NCBI GenBank assembly: GCA_004151065.3
Contig: NWUY0300028481.1
Span: 17,030 to 38,103, forward strand
Source: Larix sibirica
Lineage: Eukaryota > Streptophyta > Pinopsida > Pinales > Pinaceae
Reading direction: 5' to 3'
Length of the DNA stretch: 21,074 bases
Shown: positions 9,973 through 19,813 of the stretch, piece after piece
How the letters are laid out: every line of letters starts with the position of its first letter
How positions within the stretch are numbered: the first letter of the stretch is position 1
Notes under the pieces: generated by a model
Told to the model about the DNA's origin: nothing
Databases searched by the model: none
The model's input: the letters and a program-made list of their open reading frames with translations, nothing else
Translations under genes and position numbers: made by a program

Positions 9973-12900
9973 AACCTCCTTTCCCTTAATGTTCGGGGGT
10001 TTGGTAGTGGCCCCAAACACACTACCTTGAAGCGCATTTTGGATAACATTAATCCTAGTATCGTTACGTTACAGGAGACTATGATCCCCTCGAAGGAAGC
10101 CTGTAAAAACTTTTTGAAATTGAAACCCTCTCGGAGGGCCTATGCTACAGATTCCATTGGATTATCTGGGGGTACTTTAGTGGCCTGGAATCTTGACTCG
10201 ACTGACATGGAGGATTAATCTACTTGTGCAGGTATCATGATCAAAGGAAAATTGAAAGGCTTTCGGCATTCGCTAAGGATTCTTAATATTTATGGGCCAT
10301 ACCATAATCGCAAACCCTTTTGGGAGAATGTCTTTAGCTCAAGATTATTGTTGAGTGGCCCATTAATTTTCACGGGGGACCTTAATTTTATGGTTTCCCC
10401 GGAGGAAGTCTGGGGAGCTGGAAATAGGATGGATCATTTGGCAGAATTCCTAATCTCGAGGTTTGATTCTTGTTTGTTAGTGGATATAGAACCCAATGTT
10501 CTAGTTCTGACTTGGTCAAATGGACGTTCCAGGGCCGTAAGCATTGCCAAACGACTTGATCATTTTTATATGACAGATTTTCTTTATGATGAGATCGGGA
10601 GATACTGCTCTTGGTCTTACTCCTCGGGAATCTCTGATCATAACGCGATTATCTTGCAGATGGATTTTGACAAGGCTTTTATCAAATATCCCTTCAAATT
10701 CAATCCCTGTTGGTTGGAGGTGGAGGAGTTTAATCAGCTTGTGAAAGATAAATGGCGCTCTTTTTCTATAAGCACCTCTTCTTCTCCTTTGCTCGGTTTT
10801 ATTAAGAAGCTTTCTTTATTAAAGGGGGTTGTAACTGATTGGGAAAGAGACTAGAAATTAGCAAATTCCAAACTACTAGATGAGCTTGAAACTGAGATTC
10901 AAACCCTATCTGGTTGTGCGGATGAGGGGTTTTTCTCAGTGGATAGGAAGGCGAGACTTATTGAGTTGGAAAGTTTAAAAATGAATAGCTTATGGCAGAT
11001 TGAAGAGACTTGGAGACAGAAAAGAAGGGTAGTGTGGCTGAGAGCAGGTGACAACAACACGAAATTTTTCCATAGGTATGCCAATCAATGTAGGTTAACA
11101 AATTCGATATGGGAGATGAAAAATTCTAGGAATTATATCTGTTGTGATGCTTAGCCACTTAAAAGTGTAGTTGTTGAGCATTTTAAGGATATTTATACCA
11201 GTAATGACCCTCCGGTTATTGACCAAAAAATGAAGACCATCAAAAATTTCCCCAGGTACGTTGGAGCAGAAGATTAAGAGGAAATTGGTAAGATGATTAC
11301 TGTGGATGAAGTATTGCAGACATTGAAGATCTTTGCTAAAGATAATAGCCCAGGCCCAGACGAGTGGACTGTTGAATTTTACTTATATTTTTTCAATTTG
11401 TTGGGTGAAGAGTTACTGAAGCGGTTGATGAAACCAAAAGAAAGGGTTGGGTTCCTCCATCCCTTAATTCAACCTATATTGCTCTCATACCCAAGGTTGA
11501 TAGACCCAATTCATTTAATGATTATCGTCATATCTCGTTATGCAATTTACTTTATAAGATCACCACTAAGATCATATCGGAAAGAATTAAGCCTTACTTG
11601 GGAAAATACATCTCTGAGGAACAATTTGGCTTTCTGTCTAACTGACAGATCTTAGATGTAGTTGGGATAGCATAGGAAGGATTACACTCCATCAAGTAGA
11701 AGATATTATCATCGTTCATCTTAAAGATGGATCTCATCATGGCTTATGACCGCATCGACTGGACCTATTTGAGATTTATTCTCATAAAGATAGTTTTGAT
11801 TCCTGAGATCACTAATTAGATCATGGCTTGCATAACATCGACCAGATTTGCAATATTGATTAATGGTTCACCCTCGGGGTATTTCTATGGAAACATGGGG
11901 ATAAGGTAGGGATTTCCCCTTTCTCCGTATTTATTCATCCTTGCGATTGAAGGATTGAGTCTCTTGATCAAGGAAGCTAGAAATCAAAAGGTCATTAAAG
12001 GGATTAAGGTTGCTAGTGCCCTCTTCATATCACACAATTTATTCATCGATGATGTCCTTATTTTTGGGGACAGTATAATGAAGGAATGGGATCACTTGCA
12101 GTCCATTATATCTCTATTCTGTGCAACATCAGGCATGATTATTAGTCCACAGAAATCTACTTTTATTTACTCTTGTGATGATCCTCGGATCATTAACCAT
12201 ATAGCTGAGTTATTTCCTTTTAGGATGAATGCTCTGCAAAATGGTATCTGATACCTAGGTTTCAGATTAAATCCGAACAGATATTGTAAAAAAGATTGGT
12301 ATTGGCTAATACAAAAAATTCAAAGACGCATCAATTCATGGTATTTCAGAATGTTGTCACTTGGAGGGAGATTGGTTCTAGTTAACCATGTACTATAAAG
12401 CATCCTTGTGTACTGGTTTTCATTATTCCATGTGTCGGTTAGTGTTATCTCTTTGATTAGAAGATTGATGTTCCACTTTCTGTAGGCTGGCAGGCTTAAT
12501 CATCTCAAGTTTCATCTTTCATTGTGGGCTAGCATCTCTCTCCCAAATCCCCTTGGTGGCTAGGGAATAAAGAATTTAAGTTGGTTCAAAAGATCCTTAT
12601 GTGCCAGAAGCTTTTGGCGAGTTTTGTTTGATAAGGGACTGTGGGGGCAAGTGGTTAAATTAAAGTACTTAAAGTGGTTGGATGTGGTGTCTTGGCTACG
12701 CCAATCTAGATATAATTACACATCTGGGTCATTTATCTGGAGAATTCTACTTAAATCCTTCCCTGTTGTCAATAATAACCTTTGTTGGTCCGTGGGACGT
12801 GGCATACAAGTTTTCAGAGGCGTGGACCTGATCATGGGGCTATTAGGAAATTTTACTTTGTCAAATGATATGTTGGATGCTTTACATAGCAAGGGTGTCT

Positions 12901-13629
12901 ATGTCCTCAAACAGGTTGTCAAGGAGCAAAGCGTCTCTTCCGAGCATTGGAAAACATATAGGGAGATTGGTCTTTTTGGTGAGGTGGCCATGGAATGGGA
13001 GGGCTATGTAAGTAGATTGTATCAGTTGGGGCGCATTTCCCTGTCCAATTCGGTCGATGTGGTGGTATGGAATTACAATGCCCAGAACGGGATGGTTAAG
13101 GCAAATCTGGCATACAGTTTAATTATGGAGAATGAAGTATCTATTCACCACTGTGGTGGACGAATTGGTGCTAGAAAGAATCACTTCCTTTAAAATTCAA
13201 ATGTTTGTGTGGTTATCTTGTAAAAGGAGGATCTTAACTTGGGATGTCTTACAGCGACATGGTTATTCTAGACCCAGCAGGTGCTCTTTATGTTGTGAGT
13301 ATGAGGAATTAAGGGGTCATATTTTTGCTGATTGTATTTTCATCCACCAAGTTTGGTCTGAATTAGGTTATTTATTTCATTGTGCATTCATTTGAGAAGG
13401 TGGCTCTCTTGAAGATAATCTAAAAAGGTGGTTTAAAGGACAACGAAATTGGCTCGATGTCCCTTTACTCACAATTTTGCACGTTTGGAAAGCAAGAAAG
13501 TTGACCATATTCGAGGGATCTCGTTTGAATCCAACCTAGGTAGGAATAAAGGCGAAGGAACAGTATAGTGCCTATTACAGGAAGGTTGATGTTCGAAGAT
13601 TAAGGTTTATTACTTCTAATTATTTATGA
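9970..13629 (+). pseudogene. LINE ORF2: APE endonuclease, reverse transcriptase and zf-RVT (dead)
   Basis: About 1,219 codons. The endonuclease (9970-10680) keeps every key block: LNVRG (N7), QET (E36), NIYGPY (Y108), TGDLN (D137, N139), RLDHF (D197) and SDH (222-224). A basic linker follows (WRQKRRVVWLRAGDNNTKFFH). The reverse transcriptase starts with DNSPGPDEW and continues with LKMDLIMAYDR (motif A), GIR-stop-GFPLSP (family RQG block) and the catalytic FIDD at 12042-12053. The zf-RVT domain (about 13200-13370) shows RRILTWD, CSLC and H-x3-DC. Frame 1 is used to about 11440, frame 3 to about 13160, then frame 1 to TGA 13627. Internal stops are at 10216, 10852, 11152, 11275, 11643, 11673, 11697, 11817, 11907, 12249, 12396, 12483, 12561, 13393 and 13537. 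The enzyme would nick target DNA and copy the RNA in place. No RNase H is present. Confidence 0.9.
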
Positions 13630-13886
13630 AGTCTTTTAATATATGTTTATCAGTTTGATAAGAATACTAGAAGACTATAATAATGGGACTTTAAAACAAC
13701 TAATAGACTTTTGGCATAGCTATATGGTTTTGGGTTATAGTCTTTAATCAAGTGTTTAATGTTTATAATGAGAATATAGTTACAAAGTTAATATTTTGTG
13801 GAGATATAAATTAATAGTTTGATTTTGAGAATTAGATGATGAAAAAGTACAAATCATTTGTACAGATGTGTAATAAGTTATTTTTT
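13630..13886. other. LINE 3' flank or 3' UTR, no gene
   Basis: AT-rich and without coding motifs. It could be the LINE 3' UTR, but no poly(A) or simple 3' tail marks an end. A weak inverted repeat pairs GACTATAA (13673) with TTATAGTC (13735). Confidence 0.4.
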
Positions 13887-14079
13887 ATTCAGTAATATAA
13901 ATATCACATAATTGTTTTTACTTTGTGAAAAAAAATATAACTGTTAATAATTCAGTAATATGAATATCACATAATTGTCTTTCCTTTATGAAAAAAATAT
14001 AACTTTGTTAATGATTCAGTAATATGAATATCACATAATTGTCTTTCCTTTGTGAAACAAAATATAACTTTGTTAATAA
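13887..14079. repeat. Three-copy tandem repeat, 63/64 bp
   Basis: ATTCAGTAAT starts each copy at 13887, 13950 and 14014. All share ATATCACATAATTGT and an A-rich block before ATATAAC. Copies 2 and 3 are nearly identical; copy 1 is more diverged. Confidence 0.92.
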
Positions 14080-14311
14080 CTGGAGGTTTTTTAATTTAAA
14101 AAAAATAACATACCTATAATATTTAATCTTTGTAATGAATTTAATTCAAATATTTGCTAGTATACAACATAGAAAAGAAAATGTGTTTCGAATTTTTAAA
14201 TTATATAATATACACATAGATTGCTTTTGAGACATATGATGTTGGAATTTTAATGGTTAATTTTTTTAAGAAGAGTTGAGATTATAAGGAAAAAAAGTAT
14301 TTATTTTTTTT

Positions 14312-14520
14312 TGAAATGGAATCAAACAAATATTTATTTGTTAATAAATATCTAATCTAAGAAAGATAGATCATTGAAATCTATATAAAACATAAATGAG
14401 ATATAATTATATAATGAATAAGATATATGATATGTCATGTGATAATGTATTTATAGTATTGACTAATTGTAATGGTTGGTCAGTCATGTCTTTTGATTAG
14501 GTCATGTCTTTTGTTAAAAT
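14312..14520 (+). repeat. Dispersed AT-rich repeat, copy A
   Basis: It shares an ordered series of blocks with 17994-18190 in the same orientation: TGAAATG, then T-rich TTGTTAATAAATATC, ATAATGAATAA, a CATGTGATAATGTA-like block, GACTAATTGTAATGGTTG and a final TCATGTC. Similarity is clear by eye but not close. It includes a hairpin at 14330-14351 (ATATTTATT, 4-base loop, AATAAATAT). Similarity may begin earlier, with ATGATGTTGG at 14236. Confidence 0.6.
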
Positions 14521-14599
14521 GTGTCATTTCATTTATTATTATTTGATGTTATTGTTATTTATTTAATATATTAATTTTCATTACATTGCCTATTTCTTC

Positions 14600-15490
14600 A
14601 AAGATGCTTTGTCTTCAAAGTATTTTATGAAAAAACTTATGTCTTTGTTATTAAAGTTATGATGGTTGACAATACAAAATAATATGAGTTGCAAATTATT
14701 GAATATAATTCTCTTATTGTAAAAGGGTTGGACCACACTAATTTAATTTTCAACAAAATTGTGTGTCAATGAACTTTTGATCGAGGAAATGATAAGATTC
14801 CACACTTGAATACCATTCAATATAATAAGATTTCACTTAACTTCTCATGTCGATTTCAGTTTTGGTTAGTTTGTTGAATAATATGATAATTTGTATATTA
14901 ATTAGAATGATGATAAGGCATCCTTGTACCTTGTGTCTTGTTTTTGGAATCTTTATCTTTTGGATACTTTGATGATTTATTAGTTGATACAATTTAGATT
15001 AGATCAGAATTGGTTCTTTTCTCCAAAGTCTAGATTTTTACATTGATGACTTCTTTATTTCAATAGGATTGGTCATGTTTCTTTATCAATTATTGATTCT
15101 TTGTTGGTAAGTTTCTCCAACATTCTGTCTTGCAATTTATTTTCACTCTTTAACTTATTAAACTATGCGATTAAGTTTTGATTATGATTCTTAAGGTGAG
15201 AAAATTTTTCATCTTCATTTGTGATAACTTTGTCAAATTCTCATTGCATCTTTTGCATTGACTTATATCTATCATGAAGGATCGTCTTTGAGATATCTTA
15301 AAGGTATTTTAATGATGGAGCTTTTGAATTTGACTTCATTTTAACATCCTACAATACTATCTTCTTCTTCTTATAGGAGAACATCAAAAACTAATTTTTT
15401 ATGTTTAAGTTGAAGGTCCTCAATGTTTCCATGTAAGGTGAACCTAGAATTATGTCAACATCATCTTTTACATAGTTGTAATATCTAATT
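14600..15490 (-). pseudogene. Decayed retroelement polyprotein fragment (retropepsin-like end plus charged linker)
   Basis: On the minus strand one frame runs from about 15480 to 15075. It opens with DDVDIILGSPYMETL (about 15417-15461), which resembles the D-I-I-L-G-x-P-F/Y segment near the end of aspartic proteases in Ty3/Gypsy-like or caulimovirid-like polyproteins. It continues through FSYKKKKIVL and into a charged, probably coiled-coil linker (EFDKVITNEDEKFSHLKNHN, FNKLKSEN). Stops interrupt it about six times; several follow Leu/Ala or Gln and precede Asp/Phe/Glu, as if Gln or Arg codons had mutated. After a frame change the strip continues to about 14600 with segments such as WYSSVESYHFLDQKFIDTQF. 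The catalytic D-[ST]-G of a protease was not found upstream, and I cannot name the family. The whole is non-functional. Confidence 0.5.
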
Positions 15491-16104
15491 GAGATATACA
15501 ATTATAATCATAAACTAGTAGTTGTTATTCCTTAATTCCATATTCATTGTCAAAGTGTTTTTATTTTTTACTATATATGGCTCTAGAGTTAATAATTGAT
15601 TTGCCAAGTCAATAATGATGTAATTTTCCTTGTTGTTCGAGCAAAGAAGGATGTAAATATGTTTTTCTTGAATAGTCCTTTTGAATTTTATTTTTCAAAA
15701 CATAGAGTTGAAATACCTTTACAAGAAAACCTTCTTTCCTTTTTATTACAAACCATTTTAAAATTTTCTTTTACTTCTTTAGGAAATTACTCTTCCAGTT
15801 ATATTTTCCCTTTTCCAAAGTAAAATTTAAATAGAAAAATAAACTTTAAATACATCTTTCTTAATTTCGCTTTCACATATATATCCAAGTAATTATTGAT
15901 TCCTTAATAAGGCAAATTAATCCCTTATTTAACTCATGACCTAAAAAAGATGCATTGATATCTGAAATATGTAACTGTTGATGAATAATATTTGTTTGTA
16001 TATGCTTCTTATCACTTGAACCTCTTTAATATGTGTTTTTTTATCCATTAACATTTAAATGACACTAGATGCATTGAAATGTGGTGATGATATGCTTCTA
16101 ATGC
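15491..16104. other. AT-rich spacer, no recognised gene
   Basis: The plus frame 15596-15823 is Phe/Leu-rich and looks like a by-product of composition. On the minus strand about 60 open codons at about 15500-15690 may be the N-terminal remains of the polyprotein relic next door, but no motif could be assigned. Confidence 0.35.
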
Positions 16105-17300
16105 TTGACGATGGCTAGGGTTTCGACCTAGTCACTTGCATCCCTCCTCCATGTTCGCTCATCCTCCTCTTGAAGGTATCTTCACCTCCATGTGGTTCTC
16201 ATTTCTAGTTTGCCCATTTGTATATATTGTCTACTCACCATCGAGATCCCCCATGGCTTTGGCGGCCTCTATTCCCACTGTTATGGCACCTTCATTTATC
16301 GAGATGAGTCTTCCAAGGATGGATCTTCCATATTCCAAGAACTCTCCTTTAGTTGGTTCTCCTCTCATCGGCACCTTCTATGATGTTGTTAAGTGAGGTG
16401 GAAGGTCTAGTGCTCCCCCCTCAAATTGCTCTAATATCCATGAAGCTCCAATCCTCTCTATCTCTATGGTTCACGATGTTGAAGATCAAGCCCTTTTCTT
16501 CAGCTCTAATGCTCTTGTGTATCCTTTCAATGCATTGTGGCCATGCCGAAAGGACTTGCACAATTGGATTTCCTGTACTCTAACCAAAATGGAGATCTTG
16601 TAGAGGACATGGATTTTATTCTTAACTAGGGGTGTTGGTTTTGGGGTAACTCTAGTTTGTGTATGAAACACTAGACACTTTGATCCTTCTAATGACACTC
16701 TTGCTTCAACTCCTATGTTGGTCAAGCTTCCAAACTTACCCCTACATTTTTTGGGCTTATCCTCTCTCCATGTTATTGGGAAAGCCCTTGGCAAATTCTA
16801 CTTCAAAGACAAGAAACAAAAAAATTACAGCATCAGAACATTTGCCCATATCTGTGTGGAAATGGGTTTTAATAAAGGGTTTTCAATGAAAATAAATTTA
16901 ATTGGCAATAACTTCTCATGACTCAAAAGTTAGACCGTGAGTAGGACATTTTCCATTGAAGAGCTTGTTATTAAACAAGGCATACTATAGCCTTATGCTT
17001 GAAATATTCCAAGAATAGAGAATCAAAGAAGCCTCTGCGCAACCCACATGATGTTAGAGAGCAAAGAAGGAACATCATTTGATCATCATAGAAGATTCCC
17101 CAAACTCAATCTCCCCCAAAGAGATCTCCAATCCAGTTCAATAGAGGTCAGTAAGTGCCTCCTGAAAATGGAACTCTCTTTGCATCAAGATTCATGTTCT
17201 CAAGAACCAAAGGATCCCCCCCCCAAAAAAAGAAGGTTGTTGGTCTCGATTTCAAAGGATGTCTCACATCTCAACCCCCAACCCACATGGTGATGCAGGA
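16105..17300 (+). pseudogene. Decayed LINE ORF1 (DUF4283 plus broken CCHC knuckle), plus strand
   Basis: After a degraded Ser/Pro-rich leader, the frame at about 16470-16590 gives NALVYPFNALWPCRKDLHNW, the opening of DUF4283. A frame change leads to GCWFWGNSSLCMKH (about 16628-16672). The strip at 16680-16919 reads FDPSNDTLASTPMLVKLPNL, then VIGKALGKFYF and ICVEMGFNKGF, matching the family order. A further frame change reaches a decayed zinc knuckle at 16957-16998 with CX2CX4HX4C spacing: the first Cys is a TGA, the rest reads RACY-stop-TRHTIALC. A Pro/Lys-rich tail follows (17048-17293), interrupted by a C9A7 homopolymer run at 17216-17231. At least two frameshifts and several stops are present. 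No endonuclease or RT follows. It differs clearly from ORF1 at 8111 and is closer in wording to the relic at 6290-6880. Confidence 0.75.
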
Positions 17301-17611
17301 ATATCCGAGGGGTCATAACTTTTTACTCGATTATTTGTTTAGGATGAAATTTGATAGGAAGTTGTGTCTCGAAGAGTTCACTACCGTATCGATCTGATCA
17401 TTTGGATTGGGCCACGTTTCGACACTTTTTCGGGGCTAAACTCCTTCTTATAATGCCTCAAATTGGGGTTTTAGTGTTCTTTGGGGATTTTTTAAATTTG
17501 TAACTATCAGTTATCTCTTAGTTTGTGCACCTGATCAAAAAAGCGAGTTGAAAAATAGTGTCTCTCTAGTTAGCTTTTAGTTATTGGTCAATTTTAGNAG
17601 TCATGTGAGAA
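17301..17611. other. Spacer, no recognised gene
   Basis: It has moderate GC at first and turns AT-rich after about 17460. The open frame reaching 17397 has no known motif. One ambiguous base lies at 17598. Confidence 0.4.
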
Positions 17612-17639
17612 TTTTCTAAAATTAGCTAATTTTAGAAAA
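17612..17639. repeat. Perfect 28-bp palindrome
   Basis: The half-site TTTTCTAAAATTAG (17612-17625) is followed directly by its exact reverse complement (17626-17639), with no spacer. The flanking bases (A on both sides) do not extend the symmetry. Confidence 0.95.
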
Positions 17640-17993
17640 ACCCAAGAAAGAAGAACCCATGATAAACCCAAAACCTCTAGATCAAGACAAGAAGTACACT
17701 TAGACGACATTAGTAAAGAAAAATAAAGTTACTCCAACCTCGTAGGCGATGGTAACAAGAAGTACGAATCGTAATCTAGTCTAGTCATGTTTTCTTTTAT
17801 ATTTTATTGTGCCAACAATTTATTAGAATCTACTCATGTTCTTATGAAACTAAAAGAAAGTGAAAATGATGGTGAATAGTAGATGATGTTGGCCAAAATC
17901 CATGTTTATGGTCAAATGCCCAATGATTAGAAAAACTATGAAATTTTTTTAAATGTGGCGCAAAGACAAATCAAAACATAACTCTAATGCCAA
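17640..17993. other. Spacer, no recognised gene
   Basis: A-rich, with no coding motif. It includes ATGATGTTGG at 17883, which may be the start of the dispersed repeat copy B. Confidence 0.4.
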
Positions 17994-18190
17994 TGAAATG
18001 AACAAAAAAATCATTTGCTAACAAATATCCAACATAAAAAATACAAACAACTCAACCTCATATAAGATATAAATAATATATAATTGAATAATGAATAAAA
18101 ATAAATAGTGTATTGATATAATGACACGTGACAATGTACTTATAACATTAACTAATCACAATAGTTAATAAATCATGTCCTTTAATTAAT
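17994..18190 (+). repeat. Dispersed AT-rich repeat, copy B
   Basis: It shares with 14312-14520 the ordered blocks TGAAATG, TTGCTAACAAATATCCAA, ATAATGAATAA, a CACGTGACAATGTACTTATA-like block, AACTAATCACAATAGTTA and TCATGTC. Same orientation, diverged. Both are probably remnants of one uncharacterised repeat family. Confidence 0.6.
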
Positions 18191-18299
18191 TTTGTTGTTG
18201 TTGTTAAACAAATAATTAAATATATAAAAAAAAAACAATAATAATAATCAACAAATATATAAACAAAATCAAATCATAATTAATAATATGTATGAAAAA

Positions 18300-18535
18300 T
18301 CAATTAATAATTATTAAGAATATTAATTTGTTTATACATATTTATTTAATAACAACAATTACACATAAAATCAAATTTAATAAAATGGAAAGTAAATCAT
18401 TAATAATTATTAAGACTATTTATTTTTTTATACATATGTATTTAATAACAACATAAATCAAATTTAATAAAATGAAATACATATAACAACAATTACACAT
18501 AAGATCAAATTTAATAAAATGGAAAGTGAACCATT
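18300..18535. repeat. AT-rich imperfect tandem repeat, about 96 bp
   Basis: TAATAATTATTAAG occurs at 18305 and 18401 (offset 96), each followed by a TTTAATAACAACA block and ATCAAATTTAATAAAATG. A third partial copy starting near 18484 carries AACAACAATTACACATAAGA and the same ATGGAAAGT ending. Confidence 0.75.
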
Positions 18536-19246
18536 ACAACTTTCAATATAAGATTGTTTAGTTTCTTAGTTTCCCATACATATTTTTTTCAACAAATATA
18601 AAGCGAACTATATAAACCTACACCTTACATCACCCATGTCAAAATTATGATATAAAATAACATGTAAGAGGAGAGAACATTACATAGTTCATGCCAAAAT
18701 TATAGAAGAAAATAAAATAACAATATGCTATACAAGAGGGTCCATGTCTCATTTGGTGGGTGAAATAATGAAGATGGACCAATTGATTGGAATTCCAAGT
18801 CCATAGCATGAGTGGAAGGCAAGCATTACTCCTCTTAAATCTCATGGGTCATTATTGCAGGGTCTATGCATTGAGTGTTATCTCTGGAAATTAGTTGTCA
18901 ACCCAATACATCAATGTTGCCACATTACCGTTGGCCAGTGTAAATGTGCTTGCGTATGGAGACTAACTATTTGAAATCCATAAATCATTATTAAAGCTTG
19001 AGCCTTAGAGCCCCACATGGTCACTTCAACCATAACTTTTTTGAAATTTCAACGACAAACATTAGAGTTCAAAGGTAACGACATGTTGCATACATCTTTA
19101 TCTCAACACCATGTATAATAATAATTATAGTAATAGTTTAACATTATTATGTTCTTTATATTGTTAAGGGCAATTCAAAGAGTGAAGAGGTTTTTAAATA
19201 ATTATCTTTACAATATGAGTGAGCGGTAGGTTGTGTATAAGAAGGC
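18536..19246. other. Spacer, no recognised gene
   Basis: A weak two-copy repeat starts with CATGTCAAAATTAT (18635) and CATGCCAAAATTAT (18690). 18780-19100 is less AT-rich but shows no frame with a known motif on either strand. The minus frame 18645-18845 is not recognised. Confidence 0.4.
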
Positions 19247-19345
19247 AGTTAAATTTAATATATAAATTTTGATTTTTTTTAATTTATTATCATGAAAGTT
19301 AAATTTAATTTATAAATTTTGAATTTTTTAATTTATTACCACCAA
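19247..19345. repeat. 50-bp imperfect tandem duplication
   Basis: AGTTAAATTTAAT starts at 19247 and at 19297; both copies continue TATAAATTTTGA, a T run and AATTTATTA. Confidence 0.8.
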
Positions 19346-19627
19346 AATGCTTGTTTATGTAATATTGGTTGATATTGCAATTTTAAATTGATAAATGTTA
19401 TTTTTTAAATATAAATGAATTCAATATTATTAGTATAATTAGATTGAGTAATGTTAATATTTAATATTTGTAATTTTATTAATTCAAAATATTTTTTGTT
19501 AAATTCCATGTCTAAAATGTCTAGAGTTTTTTTCCATAGAAAAAAGTCGTATTTTATTCCTTATACTGAAAATAAAACACTTTCAATAGGTGTAAATTGC
19601 ACTCATTTTTTTATATTGATAATATAT
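19346..19627. other. AT-rich spacer, no recognised gene
   Basis: The plus frame 19451-19657 has an Asn/Phe/Ile-rich composition typical of open AT-rich DNA; no motif. Confidence 0.4.
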
Positions 19628-19690
19628 AAAATATCTGAGTCGTTTCTGATTTATTGATAGTATCCAAAATATCTGAGTCATTTCTGACTT
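19628..19690. repeat. 38-bp tandem duplication
   Basis: AAAATATCTGAGTCGTTTCT (19628) recurs as AAAATATCTGAGTCATTTCT (19666), offset 38. Confidence 0.85.
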
Positions 19691-19813
19691 TTGTACACAA
19701 AATAATTTCATCATAGTAAAAAAACTGTATCATTTTCTCAAAATAGAAATTTGTTTGATAAACTCTGCACTAAAAGTATCTATTTCTTCTTAATTTGGCT
19801 TAATATTCAGTTA

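Larger units (their letters stand above)
7845..13629 (+). mobile_element. Nearly full-length degenerate non-LTR retrotransposon (plant L1-type LINE)
   Basis: The architecture is leader, ORF1 (DUF4283 plus CCHC knuckle), ORF2 (APE-type endonuclease, reverse transcriptase, zf-RVT). The element stands out from its AT-rich flanks by higher GC, which begins abruptly near 7845 and ends near 13630. The 5' limit is placed by this composition shift, because I could not find a convincing target-site duplication. The 3' limit is the terminal TGA of ORF2; a 3' UTR may extend further, but I see no poly(A) tail before about 13930. No RNase H domain follows zf-RVT, unlike the element at the end of the window. 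Roughly 22 in-frame stops and two frameshifts show an old, inactive copy. Confidence 0.88.

Noticed and set aside
7830-13960. Possible target-site duplication of the main LINE (ATTCAGT near 7830 and at 13887/13950)
   Set aside because: The shared string is short, AT-rich, part of a local tandem repeat on the 3' side and too far from the ORF2 stop to be convincing.
16486-16794. 102-codon minus-strand frame
   Set aside because: Antisense to the DUF4283 relic at 16470-16920; the plus strand carries the conserved order of motifs.
17285-17330. A possible start of ORF2 (RNIRGV, resembling WNIRG of LINE endonucleases) after the ORF1 relic
   Set aside because: The similarity does not continue; none of the later endonuclease blocks (QET, GDFN, SDH) follows.
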